A DNA stretch of 64,000 bases from Pseudomonadota bacterium (GCA_020161855.1 JAIUNJ010000002.1:1-64000), one strand, 5' to 3'; shown: positions 9,574 to 19,218, counted from the first letter of the stretch. Numbers and translations: made by a program. The notes: generated by a model not told the origin, from the sequence alone.

Positions 9574-10704
9574 ATGATGACTGCCATCCCAACCGGCCTC
9601 GCCGGTGCTGTCCTGTCGATCGACCTTGGCGCCCTGCAATGGAACTATCGCGCGCTTGCGAAGAAGGCGGGCAAGGCGGAGTGCGGAGCGGCGGTCAAGG
9701 GCGACGCCTATGGACTGGGTCTCGCTCCCGTCTGCCGGGCGCTCTGGGACGCAGGCTGCCGCAGCTTCTTCGTTGCCCGCCCGACCGAGGGCGGTGAACT
9801 GCGCGAGGTACTGCCGCAAGCCATCATATACGTGCTCGACGGTTTGGCGCATGGGCAGTCCGAATACTACGCCAAGAACGACCTGCGCCCGGCCCTGATC
9901 TCGACCGAAGAGGCCCGCGAGTGGGCGGCCTTCGGCCGCCAGTACGGCCGCACGTTGCCCTGCGCTCTGCATGTTGATACCGGCATCAACCGCATCGGCT
10001 TCTCCATGGCAGAATTGAAGGGCCTGCTGGCTGATGATGTTTTGCGGGCCGGGCTGAATATTGCGCTTCTGATGAGCCATTTTGCCTGTGCGGACGAGCC
10101 GGACCACCCGTTGAACAAGCGCCAGATCGCGCGCTTTGCCGAAGCTCAGGCCTTGCTTGCGGATATTCCAACAAGCTTTTCAAATTCCTCGGGAATATTC
10201 CTCTCGGGAAAGCGTCCAGAGAGCCTCACGCGGGCCGGAATTGCCATCTATGGCGGCAATCCAACACCCTGGAAGAAGAACCCGATGAAACCGGTGGCCA
10301 CTCTGGCCGGTACGGTGATGCAGGTCCGCAGCGTCAACAAGGGCGAGACCGTCGGCTACAGCGCCACCTGGAAGGCAAAGCGCGACAGCCGGATCGCCAT
10401 CCTGGGTGCAGGCTACAAGGACGGCATTCCCCGCCACCTCAGTTCGCGCACCCAGACAGGCCCGGCGCAGGTGTGGATCGGCGGGCGGCGCTGCCCCATC
10501 GTCGGGCGCATTTCCATGGACATGATGGGCGTGGATGTCACCGATGTGCCCGCCAGCCGGGTTTCGCGCGGCGCGCAGGCAGAAATCATCGGTGCTCGCG
10601 TTTCGGTTGATGAGATGGCGGGCTGGGCCGGCACGATCTGCTACGAACTTCTCACGCGGCTGGGCAGCCGCTATGCACGCGTCTACTCTGGCGCGGAATC
10701 ATGA
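9574..10704 (+). CDS. alr: Alanine racemase
   Basis: PLP-dependent alanine racemase, 376 residues, making D-alanine for peptidoglycan. The PLP lysine is in AAVKGDAYGLG near residue 39; the usual Ala in this motif is replaced by Gly (KGDAYG instead of KADAYG). The C-terminal beta domain has the typical RISMDMMGVDV. Two ATG codons lie side by side at 9574 and 9577. The stop overlaps the start of the MlaE-type gene by 4 bases, so lipid-transport genes are translated from the same message. Confidence 0.95.
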   Translation: MMTAIPTGLAGAVLSIDLGALQWNYRALAKKAGKAECGAAVKGDAYGLGLAPVCRALWDAGCRSFFVARPTEGGELREVLPQAIIYVLDGLAHGQSEYYAKNDLRPALISTEEAREWAAFGRQYGRTLPCALHVDTGINRIGFSMAELKGLLADDVLRAGLNIALLMSHFACADEPDHPLNKRQIARFAEAQALLADIPTSFSNSSGIFLSGKRPESLTRAGIAIYGGNPTPWKKNPMKPVATLAGTVMQVRSVNKGETVGYSATWKAKRDSRIAILGAGYKDGIPRHLSSRTQTGPAQVWIGGRRCPIVGRISMDMMGVDVTDVPASRVSRGAQAEIIGARVSVDEMAGWAGTICYELLTRLGSRYARVYSGAES

Positions 10705-11474
10705 ACCCATTGGCCCCACTCGGACGTCTGGTGCTCGGCTTTCTCGCCGAGACGGGCCGCATTGCGCTCTTCACGCGCGATGCGCTGCTGCAGGGCCTCA
10801 CGCCGCGCTACTATCTCCGACAGATCGCCCTGCAGTTCTTCCGCATCGGTTACACGTCCCTGCCCGTGGTGGCGTTGACGGCCTTCTTTACCGGCGGTGC
10901 GCTCGCGTTGCAGATCTATCTTGGCTCATCGCGCTTTAATGCGGAAAGCCTCGTGGCCTCCATCGTGGCGCTTGGCATCACCCGCGAACTGGGACCGGTG
11001 CTTGCGGGGCTGATGGTCTCCGGCCGCGTTGGCGCGTCCATCGCCGCGGAGCTCGGAACAATGCGCGTTACCGAACAGATTGACGCGCTGGTGACCCTCT
11101 CCGCTAACCCGCAAAAATATCTCGTGGGGCCGCGCCTCTTGGCGGCGGTGATTTCGCTGCCGCTGCTCGTTGCCATCGGTGACACGATCGGCATATTCGG
11201 CGGCTACATGGTTGGCACTCATTCGCTTGGCTTCAACGAATACGCCTATCTCAAGAACACCGCGGATTTCCTCAAGCTCGATGACGTCACTTCGGGCCTC
11301 ATCAAGGCTGCCGTCTTCGGCTTCATCATCGCCCTTATGGGCTGCTATCACGGTTTCAACTCCAAGGGTGGCGCACAGGGTGTCGGCCGCGCGACGACAA
11401 ATGCGGTCGTGTCTTCGGCGATCCTCATCCTTGCCGCCAACTTCGTCCTCACTTCCTTGCTGTTCGGGGACTGA
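10701..11474 (+). CDS. MlaE-type lipid transport permease
   Basis: Inner-membrane permease of the MlaE family, 257 residues, part of ABC systems that move phospholipids between membranes. The family signature region TRELGPVLAGLMVSGRVGAS sits near residues 94-113, and several hydrophobic helices follow. It overlaps alr by ATGA and is followed after one base by the MlaF-type ATPase. The substrate-binding MlaD (MCE) gene usually found next is absent in the window. Confidence 0.92.
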   Translation: MNPLAPLGRLVLGFLAETGRIALFTRDALLQGLTPRYYLRQIALQFFRIGYTSLPVVALTAFFTGGALALQIYLGSSRFNAESLVASIVALGITRELGPVLAGLMVSGRVGASIAAELGTMRVTEQIDALVTLSANPQKYLVGPRLLAAVISLPLLVAIGDTIGIFGGYMVGTHSLGFNEYAYLKNTADFLKLDDVTSGLIKAAVFGFIIALMGCYHGFNSKGGAQGVGRATTNAVVSSAILILAANFVLTSLLFGD

Positions 11475-11475
11475 G

Positions 11476-12246
11476 ATGACGGCACACATCGTCCTTGAGA
11501 ATGTCGAGAAGCGTTTCGGGCCCAAGCATGTGCTGCGCGGCCTCACTGTGAGCGTCGCGAAGGGCCGTTCGCTGGTGGTGATTGGCGGCTCCGGCACCGG
11601 CAAGTCGGTGATGCTCAAGTGTATCCTGGGGATCATCCGCCCCGACAGCGGGAAGATCAGCGTCGGCGGCCAGAATGCCGTCGGGTTGCGGGGCGCAGAG
11701 CGCGACCAGTATCTCTCCCGGTTCGGCATGCTGTTTCAGGGTTCCGCATTGTTCGATTCCCTTCCCGTCTGGGAAAATGTCGCCTTCGGCCTGACCCACG
11801 GCCGCAACATGGCGCGAGGCCGGGCCAAAGACATCGCAATCGAGAAGCTGGCGCAGGTCGGGCTTGGCGCCGATGTGGGCGCTCTCTATCCCGCTGAACT
11901 TTCTGGCGGCATGCAGAAGCGCGTGGCACTCGCCCGCGCCATTGCCGCTGACCCTGAGATCATCTTTTTTGACGAGCCGACGACGGGCCTCGATCCCATC
12001 ATGGCGGATGTCATCAACGACCTCATCGTCGACTGCGTGAAACGCCTGGGCGCCACAACCATCTCGATCACACATGACATGGCTTCGGCCCGCAAGATTG
12101 CAGACGACATTGCCATGATCTACCGCGGCCAGATCATCTGGTCCGGACCGGCAAACACCATCGACCGATCCGGCAACGATTACGTCGACCAGTTCATCCA
12201 CGGCCGCGCCGATGGGCCGATCAAGATGGATGTGCTCAAGGCGTGA
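11476..12246 (+). CDS. MlaF-type lipid transport ATPase
   Basis: ATP-binding subunit of the MlaEF-type transporter, 256 residues. Walker A (GGSGTGKSV), the signature LSGGMQKRVALAR and Walker B IIFFDEPTTGLDP are intact. ATG 11476 was chosen: it lies one base after the permease stop and gives the normal MlaF N-terminus (HIVLENVEKRFG). The next gene is an unrelated amidohydrolase rather than MlaD. Confidence 0.92.
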   Translation: MTAHIVLENVEKRFGPKHVLRGLTVSVAKGRSLVVIGGSGTGKSVMLKCILGIIRPDSGKISVGGQNAVGLRGAERDQYLSRFGMLFQGSALFDSLPVWENVAFGLTHGRNMARGRAKDIAIEKLAQVGLGADVGALYPAELSGGMQKRVALARAIAADPEIIFFDEPTTGLDPIMADVINDLIVDCVKRLGATTISITHDMASARKIADDIAMIYRGQIIWSGPANTIDRSGNDYVDQFIHGRADGPIKMDVLKA

Positions 12247-12329
12247 CGTTCCGGCGCGCTCACCATGGCCGTGGTTGTATTGCTGCGGGCGCGATGACAT
12301 TGTTTCTTACTTTCTTGGGAAAATGACAC

Positions 12330-14003
12330 ATGACTTCCGCTTCCTTGATCATCCTGAATGCCCGCGTCATCACCATGGACAAGAACAGGCCCTTCGCCAC
12401 GGCGCTGGCTGTGGCCGGCAACCGCATCCTGAAAGTGGGTTCGGAGGATGACGTATCGGGATTCAAGACCACCAAGACACGGGTGATCGACGCCAGGGGC
12501 AAGACCGTCATCCCGGGCATCATCGAGAGCCACGTCCACCTTTTCATCGGCTCTGTCGAACTCGACCTTCTCAATGTCCTCGGCAAGGGTGGCTATGATG
12601 ATGTGAAGGCGCTCATTGCCGCCCACCGAAAAGCCAACCCCAAGCTGGATGTCGTCTTCGTTGTCGGCGCATCGCATGAACAATTCGGGGCAACGGCGCC
12701 GATCACCCGCCAGCTTCTGGACTCGCTGGTGAGTGACATTCCCTTCATTCTCGGCTGTTTCGACCATCATACCGTCTGGGCCAACAGCAAGGCGCTGGAG
12801 GCGGCCGGCCTGATGCATGGCAAGGAATTGCCTGTCGGCAACGAAGTCGTTCTCGATTCCAACGGACTGGCGACGGGCGAGCTTCGGGAGCCTGCGGCCT
12901 TCATGCCCGTTCTGGCATTGACTCAATCCGGTGGCCGCGATGCCCTTGGCTTCACGACGGGCGGCAATCCCATTCCGCCCGCGACAGCGGCCCAACGTGC
13001 CATTGACGAAGCGACCCTCAAGAAGGGCATCGCCCATGCCAATGCGCTTGGCATCACCTCGATGCACAATATGGACGGCAACTGGTATCAGCTTGAGTTG
13101 CTGGACGCCCTTCATCAACGCGGCGAGTTGAACTCGCGCATGGAGGTTCCGTTTCATCACAAGAACTTCTTCAGGCTAGAGCAGGTCGATGAGGCGCGTG
13201 AGTTTCACGCCCGCTACAAGGGAGACATGCTCCATTCCGGCCGGGTGAAGATCTTCATGGACGGCGTCCTCGAGACGCTGACGGCCGAGATGCTCGATGA
13301 CTACCCGGGCTATCCGGGCAACAAGGGAGCCCCGCTCTACACCCACGCCGAGATGCTGGCCCTCGTGCAGCGCGCCGACTCCTACGGTCTGCAGATCAGC
13401 ACCCACGCAATCGGCGATGGTGGTGTGCGCACGACGCTCGACGCGTATGAACATGCCCGCAAGATAAACGGCGCGCGCGACTCCCGCCATCGCATTGAAC
13501 ACATTGAACTGATCGATCCCGCCGATATTCCGCGCATTGCCGCATTGGGCGTGGTTGCGTCGTTGCAGCCCGTGGCAGGTGTCGGTGTTCCCGGCAATCC
13601 GCATGAGCCGATCCTGTCGCGGGTGGGCGAAAAACTTCCCTATGCCTATGCCTGGCAGACAATCCGCGATACCGGCGCTCACGTGGCATTCTCGTCAGAC
13701 TGGCCGGTTGCACCGCTCAATCCCTTCTTGGGCATGCAGGCCGCAATGACAGCCGTGCCGATCCGCCCTGACTGCCCGCCGCAGGCCCAGAGCCTGATGG
13801 ATACGATCCACGGCTTTACGCTCGCGGGCGCCCACATGGAGTTCATGGAGGACCGCAAGGGCATGCTGAAGGAAGGCTATCTCGCCGATATTGCCGTTCT
13901 AGATGCCGACATCGAGAAAACGCCCGCCAACGAGGTGGCGGGCGTGAAGCCTGTGATGACCATCTGCGATGGCCGCGTGGTCTACGAGCGGATCAGCGCC
14001 TGA
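12330..14003 (+). CDS. Amidohydrolase, YtcJ-like
   Basis: A 557-residue metal-dependent amidohydrolase of the YtcJ/amidohydrolase-3 group. The metal motif HVHLF is near residue 66, and later metal or catalytic residues sit in STHAIGDGGVRTTLDAYE, HRIEHIELI and FSSDWPVAPLNP. The C-terminal composite beta domain has the typical GYLADIAVLDADIEKTP. These enzymes hydrolyse amide or ester bonds in diverse substrates; none can be named here. The end overlaps the convergent hypothetical gene by 11 bases. Confidence 0.9.
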   Translation: MTSASLIILNARVITMDKNRPFATALAVAGNRILKVGSEDDVSGFKTTKTRVIDARGKTVIPGIIESHVHLFIGSVELDLLNVLGKGGYDDVKALIAAHRKANPKLDVVFVVGASHEQFGATAPITRQLLDSLVSDIPFILGCFDHHTVWANSKALEAAGLMHGKELPVGNEVVLDSNGLATGELREPAAFMPVLALTQSGGRDALGFTTGGNPIPPATAAQRAIDEATLKKGIAHANALGITSMHNMDGNWYQLELLDALHQRGELNSRMEVPFHHKNFFRLEQVDEAREFHARYKGDMLHSGRVKIFMDGVLETLTAEMLDDYPGYPGNKGAPLYTHAEMLALVQRADSYGLQISTHAIGDGGVRTTLDAYEHARKINGARDSRHRIEHIELIDPADIPRIAALGVVASLQPVAGVGVPGNPHEPILSRVGEKLPYAYAWQTIRDTGAHVAFSSDWPVAPLNPFLGMQAAMTAVPIRPDCPPQAQSLMDTIHGFTLAGAHMEFMEDRKGMLKEGYLADIAVLDADIEKTPANEVAGVKPVMTICDGRVVYERISA

Positions 14004-14742
14004 TCGACCCGTCAACGCACATCTGGCCGGGGCGCGTGCCGAAGCCCGTCGAACCGTAGTTCAGTTCCAGCTGGGAGACCCGGCGGCCATCGGAGCGAAG
14101 CTCTATGGCATTGGTGCGGGCATTGGCCGGAACTACGGTGTTGAGCGTCAAACGCTCGGAAGAACCGTCGTTGTACTTCACGCGGATCGTCGAGACCTGA
14201 ATGTCGAATGTCAGTGCGCGCAGGCGGATCGCCGTCAGGCGTGCCGCCGGTGCAATATCGATACGGTCCGTGTCATTGAGGAAGCTCACCTCATTGCAGC
14301 CAAGCTCGGCCCATGATGGCGGGCTTGGCGGTGGCTCGGGCGGCGGTGTCGGCCGGCCACCGCCTTCGACCATGAGGGCGATCCTCACCCGGCCCTGCGG
14401 CGTATAGGCAATTTCGATGGAACGCACGCGGCGGTCCGGATCGATGTCAAAGGCCTCGGTCCGGTCACCGGACTCAAACCTGTCGCGGATTGTGAAGCGC
14501 TCCGAGTCGCCGTCGCGGTAGCGTACCCGGAACGACCGGATCTCGGTGCGGCCTTCCTCAACGCGGAAGCGCAACGAACTGATCCGGCTCATCTCCGGTG
14601 CTATATCATAGGTGCCGATCTGCTCGGCTGCCGGTGCCGGATTGTAAGTGACCGTGCCGGCAGGCCGGTACTCCGCTTGCGCCGGCATGGCCACGGCGAG
14701 AACGGCCGCGGCGGCGGCCATGAGAAGTCTTCCAGAACGCAT
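13993..14742 (-). CDS. Secreted hypothetical protein with two repeated beta domains
   Basis: A 249-residue protein with a Sec signal peptide (MRSGRLLMAAAAAVLAVAMPAQA). ATG 14742 is supported by GGGAGGA just upstream. The mature part contains two similar units of about 90 residues separated by a proline-rich linker (PPPEPPPSPP, around residues 140-150). Each unit runs: low-complexity entry, I-x-LR-FR/ALTFD, R-x-RV-KYxDG-S-ER, then L-x-NAIEL-DRRV-x-IE-L-Y. The repeat looks like a beta-sandwich. I do not recognise a function; a periplasmic structural or binding role is the most that can be inferred. Confidence 0.75.
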   Translation of the reverse strand: MRSGRLLMAAAAAVLAVAMPAQAEYRPAGTVTYNPAPAAEQIGTYDIAPEMSRISSLRFRVEEGRTEIRSFRVRYRDGDSERFTIRDRFESGDRTEAFDIDPDRRVRSIEIAYTPQGRVRIALMVEGGGRPTPPPEPPPSPPSWAELGCNEVSFLNDTDRIDIAPAARLTAIRLRALTFDIQVSTIRVKYNDGSSERLTLNTVVPANARTNAIELRSDGRRVSQLELNYGSTGFGTRPGQMCVDGSIRR

Positions 14743-14851
14743 TTTGCTGTCCTCCCGAATCCCTGTTGATGGTAGCGCAGGGCCGCAGCAGGTCAAATCA
14801 ACTGCCCGCAGACGGCTTGCGTTCCCCAAATGTTCCATGCTATTGGCGGCA

Positions 14852-16243
14852 ATGGCCAAATCATCTTCCGTCTTTGTTTGTCAGTCCTGTGTCACGAGCC
14901 ATTCAAAGTGGACGGGCCGCTGTGATGGTTGCGGCGGCTGGAATACCATTGTCGAGGAAACGCGCGAGGCGCCCGCCTCCGGTGCCAAGGGACAGGCCCT
15001 TCCCAAAGGCAGGCCGTCGCGGCTTGTCGGGCTCAAGGGCGAGGCTGCAAGCCCGCCCCGCATCGAGACTGGCATATCTGAGCTGGACAGGGTGGCGGGC
15101 GGAGGTTTCGTGCCCGGTTCGGCCGTCCTGATCGGCGGCGACCCAGGGATCGGAAAATCCACCCTGCTCCTTCAGGCCCTCGCCAGCCTGGCGCGGCGGG
15201 GCCAGCGCGTTGTCTATGTCTCCGGTGAAGAAGCCATTGCCCAGGTTCGGCTCAGGGCCCAGCGGCTTGGCCTTGAGGACGCGCCAGTGCTGCTCGCGGC
15301 CGAAACCAATACATCGGATATCATCGCGACACTCGGTGAAGATGCGCCTCCCGCCGTGGTGGTGATCGACTCGATCCAGACCCTCTGGTCTCCCGTCATC
15401 GAGGCCGCACCAGGCACGGTGTCTCAGCTCAAGGCTGGTTCAGAAGCTCTGGTGCGATTTGCAAAACAGAAGGGCTCCTGCATCCTGCTGGTCGGCCACG
15501 TGACCAAGGATGGCCAGATCGCGGGGCCGAAGGTGGTCGAGCATCTCGTCGACGCCGTGCTCTATTTCGAGGGCGACAGGGGGCATCAGTTCCGCATCCT
15601 GCGGGCCGTCAAGAACCGCTTCGGGCCGACGGACGAAATCGGTGTCTTTGAGATGTCGGATGGCGGGTTGCAGGAGGTGACCAACCCGTCGCGCCTGTTC
15701 ATGGGGTCGGCAGAGCGTCCCTCGCCTGGAACCGCGGTCTTCGCCGGCATGGAAGGCACCCGTCCTCTACTGGTCGAGGTGCAGGCTCTCGTTTCGCCTT
15801 CGCCTCTGGGAACGCCGCGGCGCACGGCCGTGGGCTGGGACGGCAATCGCCTGGCGATGATTCTCGCGGTTCTGGATGCCCGGGCCGGGGTGTCGCTGTC
15901 GCAACACGATGTTTTCCTGAATGTGGCTGGCGGACTTCGCCTCAAGGAACCTGCGGCCGATCTTGCGGTGGCCGCTGCCCTGCTCTCCTCCATGTCAGAT
16001 ACGATCATCCCGCACGGCACGGTGCTGTTCGGGGAGATCGCGCTTTCCGGCAATGTGCGCCCGGTGAACCAGACAGAAGCCCGGCTCAAGGAGGCTCAGA
16101 AGCTGGGTTTGAAGGATGCGGTGCTGGCCGAATCAGGTGACAAGCTGGCGGTGAAGGGCCTCAACGCGCGGCAGATGGCCAATGTCGCCGACCTCGTGGC
16201 CTGGGTTGCCTCCCGTGCCAAGGGCCTTCGGCGCATTGCCTGA
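14852..16243 (+). CDS. radA: DNA repair protein RadA (Sms)
   Basis: A 463-residue RadA/Sms ATPase, a DnaB-like helicase that aids branch migration in recombination. ATG 14852 gives the family start with the zinc finger (CQSC ... CDGC). Walker A GGDPGIGKST, the RadA-specific KNRFG motif (VKNRFGPTDE) and the C-terminal Lon-protease-like domain follow in order. It belongs with cvpA and purF downstream, the conserved alphaproteobacterial order. Confidence 0.97.
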   Translation: MAKSSSVFVCQSCVTSHSKWTGRCDGCGGWNTIVEETREAPASGAKGQALPKGRPSRLVGLKGEAASPPRIETGISELDRVAGGGFVPGSAVLIGGDPGIGKSTLLLQALASLARRGQRVVYVSGEEAIAQVRLRAQRLGLEDAPVLLAAETNTSDIIATLGEDAPPAVVVIDSIQTLWSPVIEAAPGTVSQLKAGSEALVRFAKQKGSCILLVGHVTKDGQIAGPKVVEHLVDAVLYFEGDRGHQFRILRAVKNRFGPTDEIGVFEMSDGGLQEVTNPSRLFMGSAERPSPGTAVFAGMEGTRPLLVEVQALVSPSPLGTPRRTAVGWDGNRLAMILAVLDARAGVSLSQHDVFLNVAGGLRLKEPAADLAVAAALLSSMSDTIIPHGTVLFGEIALSGNVRPVNQTEARLKEAQKLGLKDAVLAESGDKLAVKGLNARQMANVADLVAWVASRAKGLRRIA

Positions 16244-16319
16244 AGGATATCCCGATAAAACTTTCGTCAACCGGGTTTTCGCCCTTGCGGGCAAGTCACT
16301 GGTAGGGATAGTGCAACAG

Positions 16320-16331
16320 CCCTATATAGGG
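16320..16331. promoter_or_regulatory. 12-bp palindrome upstream of cvpA
   Basis: CCCTATATAGGG is a perfect palindrome 29 bases before the cvpA start and contains a TATA stretch that could serve as a -10 element. It could be a promoter core or a weak operator; nothing else supports either reading. Confidence 0.3.
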
Positions 16332-16360
16332 GGCTTCCAAACAGGCGGACAAAGCGGCCC

Positions 16361-16975
16361 ATGCCTTTTCAAGTTCTTGATCTCATTCTGATCGGCATCA
16401 TGCTGATCTCCGGCCTTCTGGCCCTGATGCGCGGCTTCACCCGCGAGGTTCTGTCCCTCGTGGCCTGGGGCCTTGCGGCCCTGGCGGCCTACTTCGCCTT
16501 CCAGCAGCAGCAGTTCGTTGACCTGGTGATGCCCTATGTCAACAATCCAACTATCGCCAAGGTAGTTGTAGCTGCCGCGGCCTTTGTGGTGGTTCTCATC
16601 GTTGTTTCGGTGATCAGCGTGAAGATTTCCGACTCGGTCGTCGATTCCTCCGCCGGCGCCTTCGACCGCACACTGGGCTTCCTCTATGGGCTGGCCCGTG
16701 GCCTTGTGCTTGTGGCCCTCGCCTACCTCTTCTACGGCTTCCTCGTTCCCTATGAAAAGCAGGAAGACTGGGTGCGCAACGCGCAGTCCCTTTCGATCAT
16801 CCAGACGGTAAGCTCGGCGCTTCTCAGTGTCATGCCGCCCGACATTGCCAAGCAGCTCACACTCGATGTGATCAGCAACCCCGAAGGTAACACCGGCGTC
16901 GATCAGGCGCCCGTCGTCACCCCTGATCCCAATGCAGTTCCCGCCCAGGGCGGCACGACCACAACAGGCCAGTAA
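16361..16975 (+). CDS. cvpA: CvpA family membrane protein
   Basis: A 204-residue CvpA-family inner-membrane protein with about four hydrophobic helices in the first 140 residues and a polar, Pro/Thr-rich tail. The first helix region (LIGIMLISGLLALMRGFTRE) is typical. It stands between radA and purF, three bases before purF, as in many proteobacteria. The molecular role is unclear; the family is linked to colicin V production and, more broadly, cell-envelope maintenance. Confidence 0.92.
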   Translation: MPFQVLDLILIGIMLISGLLALMRGFTREVLSLVAWGLAALAAYFAFQQQQFVDLVMPYVNNPTIAKVVVAAAAFVVVLIVVSVISVKISDSVVDSSAGAFDRTLGFLYGLARGLVLVALAYLFYGFLVPYEKQEDWVRNAQSLSIIQTVSSALLSVMPPDIAKQLTLDVISNPEGNTGVDQAPVVTPDPNAVPAQGGTTTTGQ

Positions 16976-16978
16976 CCG

Positions 16979-18439
16979 ATGACAGAGACCTACGACTTCG
17001 ACCTCGACGGCGACACACTCCGCGAGGAGTGCGGTGTATTTGGAATCTACGGGCACCCGGATGCCTCAGCCCTAACCGCGCTCGGGCTTCATGCCTTGCA
17101 GCATCGCGGGCAGGAGGCGGCCGGTATCGTCTCCTTCGATGGCGGGCGCTATCACGCCGAACGCCGCATGGGCCTGGTTGGCGATCACTTCTCTAAGCAA
17201 TCCGTCATCGATCGTCTCAAGGGCAATGCCGCCCTGGGTCATGTGCGCTACTCGACAACAGGCGAAACCATTCTGCGCAATGTGCAGCCACTTTTCGCGG
17301 AACTGGCGGCCGGTGGCCTCGCCGTGGCGCACAACGGCAATCTGACCAACGGCCTGACATTGCGCCGCGAACTGATTTCACAGGGCGCAATCTGCCAGTC
17401 GACCTCCGACACAGAAGTGATCCTCCACCTTGTTGCGAGGTCGCAGCGTTCGCGCCTGATCGAGCGCTACATTGAAGCCCTACGCCGCCTTGAGGGTGCC
17501 TATGCCCTCGTCTCGCTTACCAACAAGAAGCTGATTGGCGCCCGCGATCCTCTTGGTATCCGGCCGCTGATCCTGGGCGAGCTCAACGGCGCCTATATTC
17601 TGTGTTCCGAGACCTGCGCCCTCGACATCATCGGCGCCCGTTTCGTTCGCGAGATCGAGAACGGTGAAGTGGTCGTGATCTCGGAGAATGGCGTCGAGAG
17701 CCACTGGCCCTTTCCACGCCAGGCACCCCGGCCCTGCATCTTCGAATATGTCTATTTCTCCCGCCCGGATTCAGTGCTCGGCGGCCGCTCTGTCTATGAC
17801 GTGCGGAAGAAGATGGGCATGGAACTGGCCAAGGAGTCGCCGGCCGACGTTGACGTCGTGGTGCCGATCCCCGACTCCGGTGTTCCTGCAGCGCTTGGCT
17901 ATGCGCGGCAGCTCAACATTCCCTTCGAACTCGGCATCATCCGTAATCACTATGTGGGCCGCACCTTCATCGAGCCGACGCAGTCGATCCGTTCGCTGGG
18001 CGTCAAGCTCAAGCACAACGCCAACCGCAATGCCATCGAAGGCAAGCGCATCGTTCTCATCGATGACTCGGTGGTGCGCGGCACAACATCCGTCAAGATC
18101 GTGCGCATGATGTATGAGGCAGGCGCCCGCGAAGTGCATATGCGGATTTCAAGTCCGCCGATCCGCTTCCCGGACTACTACGGCATCGACACGCCGGAAG
18201 TGAAGTCTCTGCTGGCGGCGACACATTCGCTTGAGGAGATGCGCAGCTTCATCGGCGTGACCTCTCTCGCCTTCCTGTCGGTTGACGGGATTTACCGGGC
18301 CGCCGGCCACGAGGGCCGCAACAACGCCGCGCCGCAGTTCACCGATCATTGCTTCACCGGCGAATACCCCACCCACCTTACGGATATCATCGGAGAGAGT
18401 GCCAAACAGCAGCTTTCCATGCTGGCAGAGGCAGGCTGA
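16979..18439 (+). CDS. purF: Amidophosphoribosyltransferase
   Basis: First committed enzyme of purine synthesis (PRPP plus glutamine to phosphoribosylamine), 486 residues. The N-terminal glutamine hydrolase domain has the nucleophile Cys in REECGVFGIYG after a short propeptide, so N-terminal processing is expected. The C-terminal PRT domain shows the PRPP loop VLIDDSVVRGTTS near residue 360. Directly follows cvpA and precedes an SDR gene by 2 bases. Confidence 0.97.
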   Translation: MTETYDFDLDGDTLREECGVFGIYGHPDASALTALGLHALQHRGQEAAGIVSFDGGRYHAERRMGLVGDHFSKQSVIDRLKGNAALGHVRYSTTGETILRNVQPLFAELAAGGLAVAHNGNLTNGLTLRRELISQGAICQSTSDTEVILHLVARSQRSRLIERYIEALRRLEGAYALVSLTNKKLIGARDPLGIRPLILGELNGAYILCSETCALDIIGARFVREIENGEVVVISENGVESHWPFPRQAPRPCIFEYVYFSRPDSVLGGRSVYDVRKKMGMELAKESPADVDVVVPIPDSGVPAALGYARQLNIPFELGIIRNHYVGRTFIEPTQSIRSLGVKLKHNANRNAIEGKRIVLIDDSVVRGTTSVKIVRMMYEAGAREVHMRISSPPIRFPDYYGIDTPEVKSLLAATHSLEEMRSFIGVTSLAFLSVDGIYRAAGHEGRNNAAPQFTDHCFTGEYPTHLTDIIGESAKQQLSMLAEAG

Positions 18440-18441
18440 CC

Positions 18442-19200
18442 ATGGCGAAGAGGCTTGAAGGCAAGATTGCGCTCGTTACGGGCGCTTCCCGGGGCTTGGG
18501 TTACGATACGGCACTTCATCTGGCGCGGGAAGGCGCCCATGTCGTCGCCACGGCCCGTACCAAGGCCGGGCTTGAGGAGCTCGACGATGCCATCCGCGCC
18601 GTCGGCAGCACCGCCACACTCGTGCCGATGGATATCCGCGACTTTGAGGCCATCGATCGCCTGGGGGCTGCAATCTTTGAGCGCTGGAAGAAGCTTGATG
18701 TGCTGATCGGCAACGCCGGCATTCTCGGCAAGCTGACGCCGCTGCCGCAGCTCGACCTCAAGGTCTGGGACGACGTGATGAAGATCACGGTCGACGCCAA
18801 CTTCCGGCTGATCCGTTCCATGGACCCGCTGCTGCGCATGGCCGACCATGGGCGCGCTATCTTCCTGACCTCCGGCAAGTCCTACAAGACGATTGCCTAT
18901 TGGGGCGCTTACTCCATTCCGCGCGCGGCTCTCGAGTGCATGATGCGCATCTATGCCGCCGAGATGGAAACAACGACAGTGCGGGTGAACTGCTTCTCCC
19001 CTGGCCCGGTACGCACCGATCTGCGCGCCCAGGCGCTGCCCGGCGAGGATCCACTCACGGTGCCCACCGCTGAAGAGGTGATGGCGCAGATCATTCCGAT
19101 GTGTCTGCCCGAGTTCACCGACAATGGCTCGGTCTACAAGTACGGGGCGACCGGACTCTACCGGCAGTACGGACCACACGACCTGCAGCCCAAGGAATAA
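18442..19200 (+). CDS. SDR family oxidoreductase with altered active site
   Basis: A 252-residue short-chain dehydrogenase-like protein. The cofactor motif GASRGLG (residues 14-20) and the NAG motif (GNAGIL) are present, and the start is 2 bases after purF. The catalytic motif normally reading YxxxK is YSIPR here, so the lysine that lowers the tyrosine pKa is an arginine; the preceding serine region is FLTSGKSY. Activity may be reduced or changed. An SDR after purF is common in Hyphomicrobiales. Substrate unknown. Confidence 0.88.
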   Translation: MAKRLEGKIALVTGASRGLGYDTALHLAREGAHVVATARTKAGLEELDDAIRAVGSTATLVPMDIRDFEAIDRLGAAIFERWKKLDVLIGNAGILGKLTPLPQLDLKVWDDVMKITVDANFRLIRSMDPLLRMADHGRAIFLTSGKSYKTIAYWGAYSIPRAALECMMRIYAAEMETTTVRVNCFSPGPVRTDLRAQALPGEDPLTVPTAEEVMAQIIPMCLPEFTDNGSVYKYGATGLYRQYGPHDLQPKE

Positions 19201-19218
19201 CCGGTCGCCACCAGAAAC

